A stretch of 64,000 nt of DNA from Coriobacteriia bacterium (GCA_034370385.1 JAXMKZ010000029.1:1-64000); one strand, 5' to 3'; numbered from the stretch's first letter, positions 8,329 to 16,121 are shown. Notes: generated by a model not told the origin, from the letters alone. Translations and numbers: made by a program.

Positions 8329-9161
8329 TGGGCGAGCGGAAGCGGACCTTCATCTGGCTCGCCGTGGTGGCGGTTGTGGTGGTGATCCTCTTCGGGGTGC
8401 CGGCCTATCTGACGGCGCAGCCTGAGTTCTTCAAGCGCTACCCGGTCATGGCAGAGAAGTACGGTCCGTGGGCGGTCTCCACCCACCTTGAGGCGGGGTG
8501 CGATGGGTGCCACGTGCCGCCGCGTGCTCTTCCCCGGGCGGTCTACCGCGCGCGCCTGATCGGCGAGTTCTACCTCTCGCTGGCCTTCAGCGACCGCGAG
8601 CCGGATCTGTTCGAAACACCGGGCAACGAGGCGTGCTTGGTTTGTCACAACGACCTGCGGTCGGTCTCTCCCGAGGGCGACCTGCAGATTCCGCACCGAG
8701 CGCACGTCACTATTCTCAAGATGGAGTGCGTGGAGTGCCACGACTACCTCGTGCATGAGAAGAACGCCGCCGGTGTACACACCCCGTCCATGGACGGGTG
8801 CATGCGATGCCACGATGGCGACACGGCGAAGGATGCATGCACCGCGTGCCACACGGAGAAGGCGGCGCCCAAGAGTCACCAGGGCGCCGACTGGCTGGTG
8901 GTGCATGCCGAGCGCGGCGATGATCCTGACTGCGAGGGTTGCCACAGCTATACCGAGGACTGGTGCGGCGACTGTCACCGTTCTCGCCCGCGCTCTCACG
9001 GGACCGACTGGCGCGCCGTTCATCGCGACGCGGTTGCCAAGCAACGTAGCTGCGAGGCGTGTCATGACGGGAAGTTCTGCGTGCGGTGCCACGGAGAAGT
9101 GCCCACACTGAACCTCGAAGCACGTGTTGAGTCGACCGGGCAGGTGAGCCCCGATGAGTGA
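8328..9161 (+). CDS. Membrane-anchored nonaheme cytochrome, paralog of the previous gene
   Basis: A 277-residue protein with an N-terminal helix and nine canonical sites: CDGCH, CLVCH, CVECH, CMRCH, CTACH, CEGCH, CGDCH, CEACH and CVRCH. It shares blocks with the preceding protein, such as GDLQIPHRAHV versus GDLLIPHRAHV and HDGDTAKDACTACH versus HDGDAAGDECVDCH, so the two arose by tandem duplication. A hydrophilic tail of about 20 residues follows the last heme. It overlaps the next gene by 8 bp. Confidence 0.91.
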   Translation: MGERKRTFIWLAVVAVVVVILFGVPAYLTAQPEFFKRYPVMAEKYGPWAVSTHLEAGCDGCHVPPRALPRAVYRARLIGEFYLSLAFSDREPDLFETPGNEACLVCHNDLRSVSPEGDLQIPHRAHVTILKMECVECHDYLVHEKNAAGVHTPSMDGCMRCHDGDTAKDACTACHTEKAAPKSHQGADWLVVHAERGDDPDCEGCHSYTEDWCGDCHRSRPRSHGTDWRAVHRDAVAKQRSCEACHDGKFCVRCHGEVPTLNLEARVESTGQVSPDE

Positions 9162-10200
9162 CGAGCTGGACCCGGGCGACGCTTCCGCACCGATTCCGGA
9201 TACCGGGCGCTCGCGCTTTCGTCAGATAGCTGCGAATCGGCGAGTACGCATGGTGGTCGCTGTCGCGTTCGGCGTGTTCGTGTTGGTGGGGCTGCTCGAC
9301 CTCGGGACCGGGTCGTCGCAACTGTGTGGGTCCTGTCACGAGATGGGGGCCCGTGTTGACTCGTGGGCGCGATCCGCGCACAACACCGTACGGTGCGTGG
9401 AGTGCCACCAGCCGGTTCGAGAGTGGTATGCCTCGCCGCTGCGGGTCCTCGACCGGGGGCAGTTACTGGCACGAGATATCTCGGCACACCTGAAAGGTGG
9501 CTACCAGGACCCGGTGGACAGCAGCCGCTTCTCAACGACCCCGGTGCCTGACGAGATTTGTCTGCAGTGTCACGATCCTAAGCGCAAGGCCACCTCGGGG
9601 TATCGCATACTCATCGACCACGTCGAACACGCCGAGCGCAACGGGTCGTGTATCTCGTGTCATGTACGCACCGCCCACCCCATCGAAGAGCGCAGTACGG
9701 CGCTCTCCCTGATGTCCCAGTGCTACACGTGTCATGGGCAGCCGTCACAGCCTGAGGCATCCGGCGAGTGCGGCGTCTGTCATCCCTCGGGCTTTGAGTT
9801 GACTCCACAGTCCCACGAGCCCGCCGCGTGGAAACGCGGACACGGTGAGGTCGCGCTGACCGACCCCCGCCAGTGCGAGATGTGCCATGAGAAATCGTTC
9901 TGCACCGATTGCCATGGCATGGAGATGCCGCACCCCGAGGGCTGGGCGCAGGGTCCCGGCGGCCATGCACAGGCCGCTGATCTCAGCCGCGACACGTGTG
10001 GACAGTGCCACGGAAACCGACCGGACATGTGCACGATGTGCCACCACGAGGGCTACCAGCCTACCCGGGGCAGTTGGGCCAAGCAGCACTACGTCGAGGT
10101 CCGGGATCGCGGCGCGCTGTACTGCGTGGACTGTCACTCGCCCACGTACTGTGTTCGCTGCCACGTCCGAGCGGCAACCGAACTCGGCACGGAACCGTAG
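9154..10200 (+). CDS. NapC/NrfH-like dodecaheme cytochrome
   Basis: Last gene of the operon, 348 residues with twelve CXXCH sites. After an N-terminal helix (VVAVAFGVFVLVGLLDLG) comes CGSCHEM followed by CVECH, an arrangement resembling the NapC/NrfH quinol-dehydrogenase family. Ten further sites follow: CLQCH, CISCH, CYTCH, CGVCH, CEMCH, CTDCH, CGQCH, CTMCH, CVDCH and CVRCH. NapC/NrfH proteins have four or five hemes, so this looks like such a head extended by a longer heme wire. It may offer a second quinol entry point or a module that passes electrons outward. It ends 14 bp from the convergent RidA gene. Confidence 0.9.
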   Translation: MSDELDPGDASAPIPDTGRSRFRQIAANRRVRMVVAVAFGVFVLVGLLDLGTGSSQLCGSCHEMGARVDSWARSAHNTVRCVECHQPVREWYASPLRVLDRGQLLARDISAHLKGGYQDPVDSSRFSTTPVPDEICLQCHDPKRKATSGYRILIDHVEHAERNGSCISCHVRTAHPIEERSTALSLMSQCYTCHGQPSQPEASGECGVCHPSGFELTPQSHEPAAWKRGHGEVALTDPRQCEMCHEKSFCTDCHGMEMPHPEGWAQGPGGHAQAADLSRDTCGQCHGNRPDMCTMCHHEGYQPTRGSWAKQHYVEVRDRGALYCVDCHSPTYCVRCHVRAATELGTEP

Positions 10201-10214
10201 CGTATCCCTCGCGG

Positions 10215-10598
10215 TCAGGCCCTCTTCGCCACGAGCTCGATCTCGACGCGCGCTCCCAGCGGCAGACCGGCCACGGCGACCGTCGAGCGCGCCGGGTACG
10301 GCGCGGTGAAGCGCTCGGCGTACACGGCATTCATCTCGGCGAAGTCCGCCATGTCGGTGAGGAAGACATTCACCTTGATGACATCATCCATCGTCAGGCC
10401 CGCATCGGTCACCACGGCCTTGAGGTTGGCGAAGACCTGCGCGGTCTGCTCGGTGACGCCGCCGGGAGCGAGCTGGCTTGTCGCCGGATCGATGGGCGTC
10501 TGACCGGACAGGTACAGCAGGTCGCCGGCCCACGCGCCGTGCGAGTAGGGTCCGAGGGCGGCGGGTCCGTTGGGGCTGACGTGCGTGTTTCGGGGCAT
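10215..10598 (-). CDS. ridA: RidA/YjgF-family enamine deaminase
   Basis: A 127-residue RidA protein of normal length. The conserved C-terminal block PARSTVAVAGLPLGARVEIE contains the arginine that binds the substrate carboxylate, and the QTPIDPAT and VIKVNVFL blocks are typical. RidA hydrolyses 2-aminoacrylate and related imines released by PLP enzymes. It lies 27 bp downstream of tryptophanase on the same strand, and tryptophanase proceeds through a 2-aminoacrylate intermediate, so the pairing makes biochemical sense. ATG 10598 is preceded by AAAGGA. Confidence 0.93.
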   Translation of the reverse strand: MPRNTHVSPNGPAALGPYSHGAWAGDLLYLSGQTPIDPATSQLAPGGVTEQTAQVFANLKAVVTDAGLTMDDVIKVNVFLTDMADFAEMNAVYAERFTAPYPARSTVAVAGLPLGARVEIELVAKRA

Positions 10599-10625
10599 GC
10601 GAGGGTCCTTTCGATCCGTGCGCGG

Positions 10626-12008
10626 TCAGGTCACCGGCTCGAGTTTGGCAGAGAAATGCCGCAAGAACGGCGGCTGTTCGACGATGCGGTAGGAGGGTAG
10701 CGATGCGCGCCCCTCAAACGCCTTGACGACCACTTCGATCACGTAGTCCATGTGGCTTTGTGTGTAGACACGCCGCGGAATCGCCAGACGAACCAGCTCG
10801 CGCGGACCGGCCAGCTCCTCGCCGGTGGTCTCATCGCGCCGACCGAACATGAGGGTGCCGATCTCGCAGGCGCGCACGCCTCCCAATCGGTAGAGCTCCA
10901 CGGCCACCGCGACACCGGGAAGCTGCGTCGGCTCGAGGTGCGGAGCGAAGCGCTTCGCATCCAGGTAGATGGCGTGGCCGCCCGGCGGCCACAGCAGCGG
11001 CACGCCTGCGTCGCGCAGGTGCTGGCCTACGTAGCGGGTCGAGGTCAGGCGGTAGTGCAGGTAGTCCTCGTCGACGCCCTCCTGCATGCCGATCGCAAGC
11101 GCCTCAAGATCGCGCCCGGACAAGCCACCGTAGGTGGGGAAGCCCTCCGTCAGGATGAGCAGCGATTGAGCGTGGCGCCGGACCTCGGAGTCGCGCGTGG
11201 CGAGGAACCCGCCCATGTTGACGATGGCGTCCTTCTTCGCGCTCATCGTGCAACCCTCGGCGAGCGCGCACATCTCCAGCACAATCTCTCGCACAGACTT
11301 GTCCGCATATCCCGGCTCGCGCATCTGGATGAACTTCGCGTTCTCTGCGATCCGGCAGGCGTCCAGGTAGAGAGGCTTCGCGAACTCGCGACAGACTGCA
11401 GCGACCTCGCGCAGGTTCGAAAGCGACACCGGCTGGCCGCCACCCGAGTTGTTGGTGACGGTCATCATCACAAGAGGGATGCGGTCGACGCCGTACTGGG
11501 CGAACGCCGCACGTAGCCGCGCGACATCCATGTTGCCCTTGAACGGCTCATCGGAGCCCATGTCCGCCAGCTCGCCGCAGGGCAGGTCGAGTGCGAGCGC
11601 GCCACGGAACTCGACATTAGCGCGCGTCGTATCGAAGTGGCTGTTATTAGGGACGACATCGCCCTCTTCGCACAGCACGGAGAACAGGATGCGCTCGGCG
11701 GCGCGCCCCTGGTGGGTAGGGATGACGAACTCAAAGCCGGTCACTTCATGGATGGAGTCGTAGAAGTGGAAGTAGCTGGGGCTGCCGGCATAGGACTCGT
11801 CGCCGCGCATGACGCCGCCCCACTGGTTGGCGCTCATCGCGCCGGTGCCGGAGTCGGTGAGCAGGTCGATGATCACATCTTCCGAGCGCAGCGCGAAGAT
11901 GTTGTAGCCCGCGGCCCGGATCATCTCCTCTCGCTGCTCGGGTGTGGTCATCTTGATCTGCTCGACCACTTTGATGCGAAACGGTTCGATGATCGTCTTG
12001 AAGGTCAT
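10626..12008 (-). CDS. tnaA: Tryptophanase (tryptophan indole-lyase)
   Basis: A 460-residue PLP-dependent beta-lyase that splits tryptophan into indole, pyruvate and ammonia. The PLP lysine lies in MSAKKDAIVNMGG, and IDLLTDSGTGAMS, PTHQGR and NNSGGGQPVS are family signatures. Tyrosine phenol-lyase is the close alternative: its specificity arginine (in the motif RSMERG) is replaced here by isoleucine in RACEIGT, and its C-terminal phenylalanine is replaced by histidine in LRHFSAKL. Both changes match tryptophanase, though substrate choice is still inferred. The ATG at 12008 is chosen over an upstream start because GGGAGG sits just before it and the alignment with known TnaA begins there. Confidence 0.93.
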   Translation of the reverse strand: MTFKTIIEPFRIKVVEQIKMTTPEQREEMIRAAGYNIFALRSEDVIIDLLTDSGTGAMSANQWGGVMRGDESYAGSPSYFHFYDSIHEVTGFEFVIPTHQGRAAERILFSVLCEEGDVVPNNSHFDTTRANVEFRGALALDLPCGELADMGSDEPFKGNMDVARLRAAFAQYGVDRIPLVMMTVTNNSGGGQPVSLSNLREVAAVCREFAKPLYLDACRIAENAKFIQMREPGYADKSVREIVLEMCALAEGCTMSAKKDAIVNMGGFLATRDSEVRRHAQSLLILTEGFPTYGGLSGRDLEALAIGMQEGVDEDYLHYRLTSTRYVGQHLRDAGVPLLWPPGGHAIYLDAKRFAPHLEPTQLPGVAVAVELYRLGGVRACEIGTLMFGRRDETTGEELAGPRELVRLAIPRRVYTQSHMDYVIEVVVKAFEGRASLPSYRIVEQPPFLRHFSAKLEPVT

Positions 12009-12124
12009 GGCGCCTCCCGGTGCCACCAGTGCGCGGCTCGATCTTGGTAGCCGACGCGTGCCGTCAGGCAGGATAGCGGAAACCGAGGGCTGCGCGCTGG
12101 ATTCGAGGTAAGGAAAAGTTGCAC
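12005..12124 (-). CDS. Possible TnaC-like leader peptide ahead of tryptophanase
   Basis: A 39-codon GTG-initiated frame ends HWWHREAP followed by TGA; the TGA overlaps the tnaA ATG (ATGA). The tandem tryptophans and the terminal Pro-UGA recall TnaC, the Trp-sensing leader of enterobacterial tna operons, although the Trp-to-Pro distance differs. The tnaA ribosome binding site lies inside its final codons. No clear ribosome binding site precedes the GTG at 12124, so it could be a chance frame. Confidence 0.3.
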   Translation of the reverse strand: MQLFLTSNPARSPRFPLSCLTARVGYQDRAAHWWHREAP

Positions 12125-12152
12125 TAAAGTTTCATGAGTAGCCTTACGATAA
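12125..12152 (+). promoter_or_regulatory. Sigma-28 (FliA/SigD)-like promoter
   Basis: TAAAGTTT at 12125-12132, a 12-base gap and TACGATAA at 12145-12152 closely match the flagellar sigma factor consensus (TAAAGTTT, 11, GCCGATAA in enterics; TAAA, 14-16, GCCGATAT in Bacillus). It faces the small gene at 12189 and the Cache-HAMP gene at 12413. Transcription would start a few bases after 12152, which excludes an ATG at 12153 as the start and supports GTG 12189. Confidence 0.5.
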
Positions 12153-12188
12153 ATGAAGTTGGGCGATGGGAGCTACGGGGGGAATCCA

Positions 12189-12395
12189 GTGGGACAGCTG
12201 CACGATGCGGTACAGGTCGTCGAGGGTCTGATGGGCGAATCCGGAGGCGACGTCGATAGGATGCGCGGCCTGATCGGCATGAAGGCCGGCTTCTTCCTCA
12301 TCATCATCAAGCCGGACACTCCCGATGATCCAGCGAAGCTCGCGTCCCTGCGCGCCGCGGCCGAGGATGTCCTCGGCCGAAAGATGCCGTTCTAG
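12189..12395 (+). CDS. Small protein of unknown function
   Basis: A 68-residue protein not assigned to a family. It begins at GTG 12189 behind a GGGGGGAA ribosome binding site and reads VGQLHDAVQVVEGL, then a glycine-rich turn, a hydrophobic strand AGFFLIIIKPD and a C-terminal helix rich in Ala and Leu. It lies 17 bp before the Cache-HAMP sensor gene and downstream of the sigma-28-like promoter, so both probably share one transcript. The size and proximity suggest an accessory factor for the sensor, which is inference only. Confidence 0.55.
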   Translation: MGQLHDAVQVVEGLMGESGGDVDRMRGLIGMKAGFFLIIIKPDTPDDPAKLASLRAAAEDVLGRKMPF

Positions 12396-12412
12396 AGGAA
12401 GAAGAGGCCCTG

Positions 12413-13576
12413 ATGTCAATCAAGCTCAAAGTCGCCGCGATCGTGATCGGCTTGTTTGTCCTGGCCGGGGCGGCGGTGCTCTGGACGACGCAAAGCCTCT
12501 ATCTGACGGCGATCGACCGCGCTTCAGCCACGTCGGTCGCTACGGCCCAAAGTGCTTTCGCAGCGCTTGAGCAACAGGACGCCGAGAAGCTCGCTGCCGC
12601 AAACGATGTTCTGCGCTCTCGCACTGACCTGCGCGACGCGTTCGTCGCGGGTGATCGCGAGAAGCTATTCACTCTCGCTGAGCCGATCTTCAACCAGCTT
12701 CGCGAGAACTACGCGATGACCCATCTGTACTTCGAGTTGCCGGCCCCTGAGTCGAAGATCTTCCTGCGGGTCCACGCGCCCGATAAGTTCGACGACGTCA
12801 ACGCCCGTGACACGTACAAGTCGTCCGTCGAGTCCGGGACCTACGGCATCGGCAAGGACCTGGGGAAGACCGCCTTCGCTCTGAGGGCCGTGCACCCCTG
12901 GGCCGACGAGTCCGGCAAGGTAGTCGGCTACGTTGAGACCGGGCAGGAGATAGAGGAGTTCCTCGACATCATGTCCGAGCAGTCCGGCGATCAGTACACG
13001 CTCCTGCTTTCGAAGGACAGGCTGGATGCCGCCGAGTGGGCGACGATGCGGGAGAACCGAGGGGATGCGAACGACTGGGATCGGTACGAGGCGCTGGTTG
13101 CCGCGCACTCAACGGGCGACGCGCCACGCGAGGCTGTCGTCGACACTCTGGACATCGGCGGGCTGAGCGATGTCGGCGACGTGGTGACCGGTATCGAGGG
13201 TGGAGCCGACATCGTCACGGGTGCTTTCCCCGTGAAGAACACCATGGGCGAGCGGGTCGGCGCCGTTGTCGTCGCGCATGACATCAGCGCCCTGCAGAGC
13301 CAGCTGGCAGCCGCGCGTACCCAGACCATGCTCATCCTGTCGGCCGTCGGCGTCATCCTCGTCCTGGTCATCGTCCTGATGCTCAACGGACTGGTCTTCA
13401 ATCGCCTGGACGGGATGATCGAGCACATGCGGGACGCCTCAGTGCGCCTTGCCGGTGGGGACTTCGACATCTCGATGCCGGCTTCAGAGAGCAACGACGA
13501 GATCGGTCGGTTCGAGCGGTTCTTCGCGACGTTCATCGAGGCGGTTTCGGCCACCCTGAAGCAGCTGTCGAAGTAG
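12413..13576 (+). CDS. Double-Cache and HAMP membrane sensor lacking an output domain
   Basis: A 387-residue protein: N-terminal helix (residues 5-27), a periplasmic region of about 275 residues resembling dCache_3 (THLYFELPAPESKIFLRVH and HAPDKFDD are characteristic), a second helix near residues 305-328 and a HAMP domain with the DEIGRFERFF segment. It then stops after SATLKQLSK, where a chemoreceptor, kinase or cyclase domain would be expected. A strong terminator follows at 13604, so this is not an assembly edge. The sigma-28-like promoter suggests a link to motility or chemotaxis. It might act through a partner protein. Confidence 0.85.
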   Translation: MSIKLKVAAIVIGLFVLAGAAVLWTTQSLYLTAIDRASATSVATAQSAFAALEQQDAEKLAAANDVLRSRTDLRDAFVAGDREKLFTLAEPIFNQLRENYAMTHLYFELPAPESKIFLRVHAPDKFDDVNARDTYKSSVESGTYGIGKDLGKTAFALRAVHPWADESGKVVGYVETGQEIEEFLDIMSEQSGDQYTLLLSKDRLDAAEWATMRENRGDANDWDRYEALVAAHSTGDAPREAVVDTLDIGGLSDVGDVVTGIEGGADIVTGAFPVKNTMGERVGAVVVAHDISALQSQLAAARTQTMLILSAVGVILVLVIVLMLNGLVFNRLDGMIEHMRDASVRLAGGDFDISMPASESNDEIGRFERFFATFIEAVSATLKQLSK

Positions 13577-13603
13577 CCTTGCACGAGCCGCGCTTCTCCA
13601 CGC

Positions 13604-13636
13604 AAAGGCCCCCGGTTTCTCCCCGGGGGCCTTTCT
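13604..13636 (+). terminator. Rho-independent terminator after the Cache-HAMP gene
   Basis: A 12-bp perfect stem, AAAGGCCCCCGG at 13604-13615 with CCGGGGGCCTTT at 13623-13634, encloses a 7-base loop and ends in a short T run. Because the stem begins with A residues it may also serve the convergent gene ending at 13682. Confidence 0.9.
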
Positions 13637-13681
13637 GTCGTGCGGGACACTGATCGACGCGCCACGCGGGCGCGGGCGCAG

Positions 13682-14299
13682 TTAGCGCACGCGACGTCCG
13701 CGCGCCGCTCCACCGGTCGTGCCGGAGAGCTGGGCGTTGAAGGCGCGCAGATGGTTCACTGACCCGGCGCGCAGGTTCTTGTAGACGGCGAGTACGTCGG
13801 CTTGCGTCGTGCGAGCGATACGCTCGTCGAGGTCGGCGATGTCGACTTCCTCGATGAGCTTGCCGACCTTGAGCGCCTCGGTGAGCGAGACCGACCCGCG
13901 CGCGACGAGGTCATCGTGCAGCTTCTGGAGCTCGGGGTCGCTGAACTCGCCTATCCCCTTGCCTTCACTGGGGTCGTCGACGCCGTAGCGCTCAAGCAGA
14001 AGAGCGATCGTGTCGGTATGACGCTGTTCGCTCGCCGCGATGTTCGTGAACACGCGAGCACCCCACTTCTCGTACAGCGCAGTGTAGACATCGTGGGCGA
14101 GCTTCTCCTCCTCGCGCATGAACGAGAGGTCAGCAGCCAGTTGGGCGTCGGCGACTACGGGCGTCGTGGCCGGCACCGTCGCGAGGGCGGCGCGGGGCGC
14201 CGTGTCGTAGCGGGCGAGTGCGACCGATGGCAGCGCCAAGGCGCCTGCGAGCGACATGACGGCGAGTGCGCTGATGACCTTCTTCGAGCGGAGCTTCAT
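13682..14299 (-). CDS. Exported DUF2202 ferritin-like protein
   Basis: A 205-residue secreted protein with a signal peptide (KKVISALAVMSLAGALALPSVALA) and a DUF2202 domain, a four-helix ferritin-like fold. Potential metal ligands are visible in FMREEEKLAHDVY and ASEQRHTD. Iron binding is inferred from the fold; the biological role of the family is not settled. ATG 14299 is preceded by a strong AGGAGGT. Confidence 0.88.
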   Translation of the reverse strand: MKLRSKKVISALAVMSLAGALALPSVALARYDTAPRAALATVPATTPVVADAQLAADLSFMREEEKLAHDVYTALYEKWGARVFTNIAASEQRHTDTIALLLERYGVDDPSEGKGIGEFSDPELQKLHDDLVARGSVSLTEALKVGKLIEEVDIADLDERIARTTQADVLAVYKNLRAGSVNHLRAFNAQLSGTTGGAARGRRVR

Positions 14300-14453
14300 C
14301 GAAAGGCACCTCCTGAATGTTCGCGAGGGCTGATCCCTCGATGGGATGACTATGGCCCCGCGCAATGAACGTCTCGCGAAGCCGGAGAGAAGGTGCTCCG
14401 CGCATCGTGTGAACGTGGCGAGAACGGGGATCGGACGACCATGCCTTCGATCT

Positions 14454-14507
14454 CGCAGACGCGGTGGTACATCTGCGGTCCCTTGTGGGAATGAAGGCCC
14501 ACAGGGG
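14454..14507 (+). promoter_or_regulatory. Two tandem hairpins in the leader of the 14540 gene
   Basis: CGCAGA at 14454-14459 pairs with TCTGCG at 14472-14477. Two bases later a 10-bp stem (14480-14489 with 14498-14507, one G-U pair) closes an 8-base loop. Both lie between 30 and 90 bases before the ribosome binding site of a secreted protein gene. There is no U run, so they look like leader RNA structure more than a terminator. I do not recognise a known riboswitch. Nothing else is visible in 14300-14539. Confidence 0.35.
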
Positions 14508-14539
14508 AGTCAAGCTGTCCTTGGGAGGAGGAGGCGGCC

Positions 14540-15322
14540 ATGATCCACATCGCGGTATATGCGCGGCAACGTCGGCACCTTGGGAGAATCCTGCTCACAT
14601 TCGCGGTCTGTCTGGCGCTCAGCCTCGGGGCGCCCGTGTCGGCCGTCGCCGACGACAACACGGTCCCTGCCGATCCGCCTCTTGCGGTGAGCCCGCAGTC
14701 AGGCGTCGGCAACCAGTGGTCAAGGCCCTACCAGTGGTTCCGAATCCCGCTCAACAAGGGCGACAGCGTGAGTGCGACGCTCACCGTCACGTCGGCTGGC
14801 GACAGCATCTACCTGCGGTTGTATCCGCCGGGTACCACCGACGGACGTCAATCGCACGTCGCGGAAGAGGCAAACGACCGCAAGGGGTTCGACTACACGG
14901 CTACCCGGTCCGGTGACTACCTGTTCAGGGTCTTCACGTTCAGCTACGGCGATTCCGCGTATACGTTCACGTTCGAGGTCGACCCGGCACCGGTCAAGAC
15001 GGCACTGGGACTGTTGTCCACTCCGGTTGCGCCGAGCAGGATGTCGCGCAGTTTGACCTACAACGTCACGGGGCACTTGAAGCCCCGACACACCGCGGGC
15101 AGCTACCCCGTGCGCATCTACCGCTGGAGGAAGATTTCGGCGACCGCGTGGAAGCCGTACGGTTACATCAACGCACGCGCCTATGACTACTCTTCGTACA
15201 CGAAGTACGTGGCGAGGATCCGCCTCTCGACGAAGGGCACGTGGAAGCTGCGCGCGTATGCGCCTGAGGACACCGATCACCTTGCGAAGTGGTCGGGCAC
15301 CAGGTACGTGACCGTGAGGTGA
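14540..15322 (+). CDS. Secreted protein with pre-peptidase-like beta domain
   Basis: A 260-residue exported protein. A basic start and hydrophobic helix (LLTFAVCLALSLGAPVSAVA) form a signal peptide. Residues 45-145 (YQWFRIPLNKGDSVSATLTV ... GDYLFRVF) resemble PPC-type beta-sandwich domains found at the ends of secreted enzymes. The remainder, with SYPVRIYRWRK and GTWKLRAYAPED, resembles an immunoglobulin-like repeat seen in actinobacterial surface proteins. No enzyme domain is present. A strong GGAGGAGGAGG precedes the ATG. Confidence 0.75.
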   Translation: MIHIAVYARQRRHLGRILLTFAVCLALSLGAPVSAVADDNTVPADPPLAVSPQSGVGNQWSRPYQWFRIPLNKGDSVSATLTVTSAGDSIYLRLYPPGTTDGRQSHVAEEANDRKGFDYTATRSGDYLFRVFTFSYGDSAYTFTFEVDPAPVKTALGLLSTPVAPSRMSRSLTYNVTGHLKPRHTAGSYPVRIYRWRKISATAWKPYGYINARAYDYSSYTKYVARIRLSTKGTWKLRAYAPEDTDHLAKWSGTRYVTVR

Positions 15323-15383
15323 CGCGATAGCCGCCGATCTCGCAGTCGTCGCTGCCCAGGCACTCGCCATCGCGCTCGTCTAC

Positions 15384-16121
15384 ATGAGCGGCTGGTGGGT
15401 GGCTTCTGTCGCGTTCACGCGTACCGACGTTGCGGACGTCGCGTGGGGCCTCGGGTTCGTCGTGCTCGCCTGGTGGGGTGCGCTTCTGGTGCCTGCCGTG
15501 CCGAGCGCCCGGGGCATACTTGCCGCGGTGCTCGTGTCCGTGTGGGGCGTCCGGCTCGCGGTGCACATCGCCCGCAGGGGATTTCGCGCAGGGGGGCGCG
15601 AGGATGCGCGCTACGCCGCGATGCGCGAGGGCGCCTCTGGGTCGTGGGCGCTGCGCAGTCTGCCGGTCGTGTTCTGGCTGCAGGGTGCGCTGATGGGGCT
15701 CGTCGCTGCGCCCCTCACGGTTATGGCGGCCGCACCTTCAGTACCGTTGGACGTTGCCGATCTGGTCGCGGTGGCCGTCTTCGTTGGGGGATTCTTGCTC
15801 GAGGCCACGGCCGACGTGCAGCTCGGGCGCTGGCTCGCCGATCCGTCGCATAAGGGACGGCCGCTCGTTACCGGGGTGTGGGCCTGGTCGCGCCACCCGA
15901 ACCACGCGGGCGATGCGATCGCCTGGTGGGGCCTCGGCCTTCTGGCCCTCCCGGTCGCCGGAGGCGCGCTCGCGCTGCTTGGGCCGCTCGCCATGACGCT
16001 CCTCCTGCGCTACGTCTCCGGCGTGCCGCTTCTGGAGAAGCGCCATATCGGCGAGGAGGAGTGGGACGCGTACCGAGCCAGGACGAGCATCTTCTGGCCA
16101 GCGCCGCCGAGGGCTCGCTGA
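15384..16121 (+). CDS. DUF1295 family membrane protein
   Basis: A steroid-reductase-like integral membrane protein (DUF1295). Family marks are DVADVAWGLGFVVLAWW, RHPNHAGDAIAWWG and the C-terminal LEKRHIGEEEWDAYRARTS. The first standard start is ATG 15384, giving 245 residues, but this leaves the first helix incomplete and lacks a clear ribosome binding site. The frame stays open upstream to an AUA codon at 15327 preceded by GAGGTGA; starting there restores a helix of normal family length (see findings). Substrate is unknown. Confidence 0.85.
   Translation: MSGWWVASVAFTRTDVADVAWGLGFVVLAWWGALLVPAVPSARGILAAVLVSVWGVRLAVHIARRGFRAGGREDARYAAMREGASGSWALRSLPVVFWLQGALMGLVAAPLTVMAAAPSVPLDVADLVAVAVFVGGFLLEATADVQLGRWLADPSHKGRPLVTGVWAWSRHPNHAGDAIAWWGLGLLALPVAGGALALLGPLAMTLLLRYVSGVPLLEKRHIGEEEWDAYRARTSIFWPAPPRAR

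Noticed and set aside
10626-12008. Tyrosine phenol-lyase as the identity of the beta-lyase
   Set aside because: The two specificity positions carry Ile and His as in tryptophanase, not Arg and Phe.
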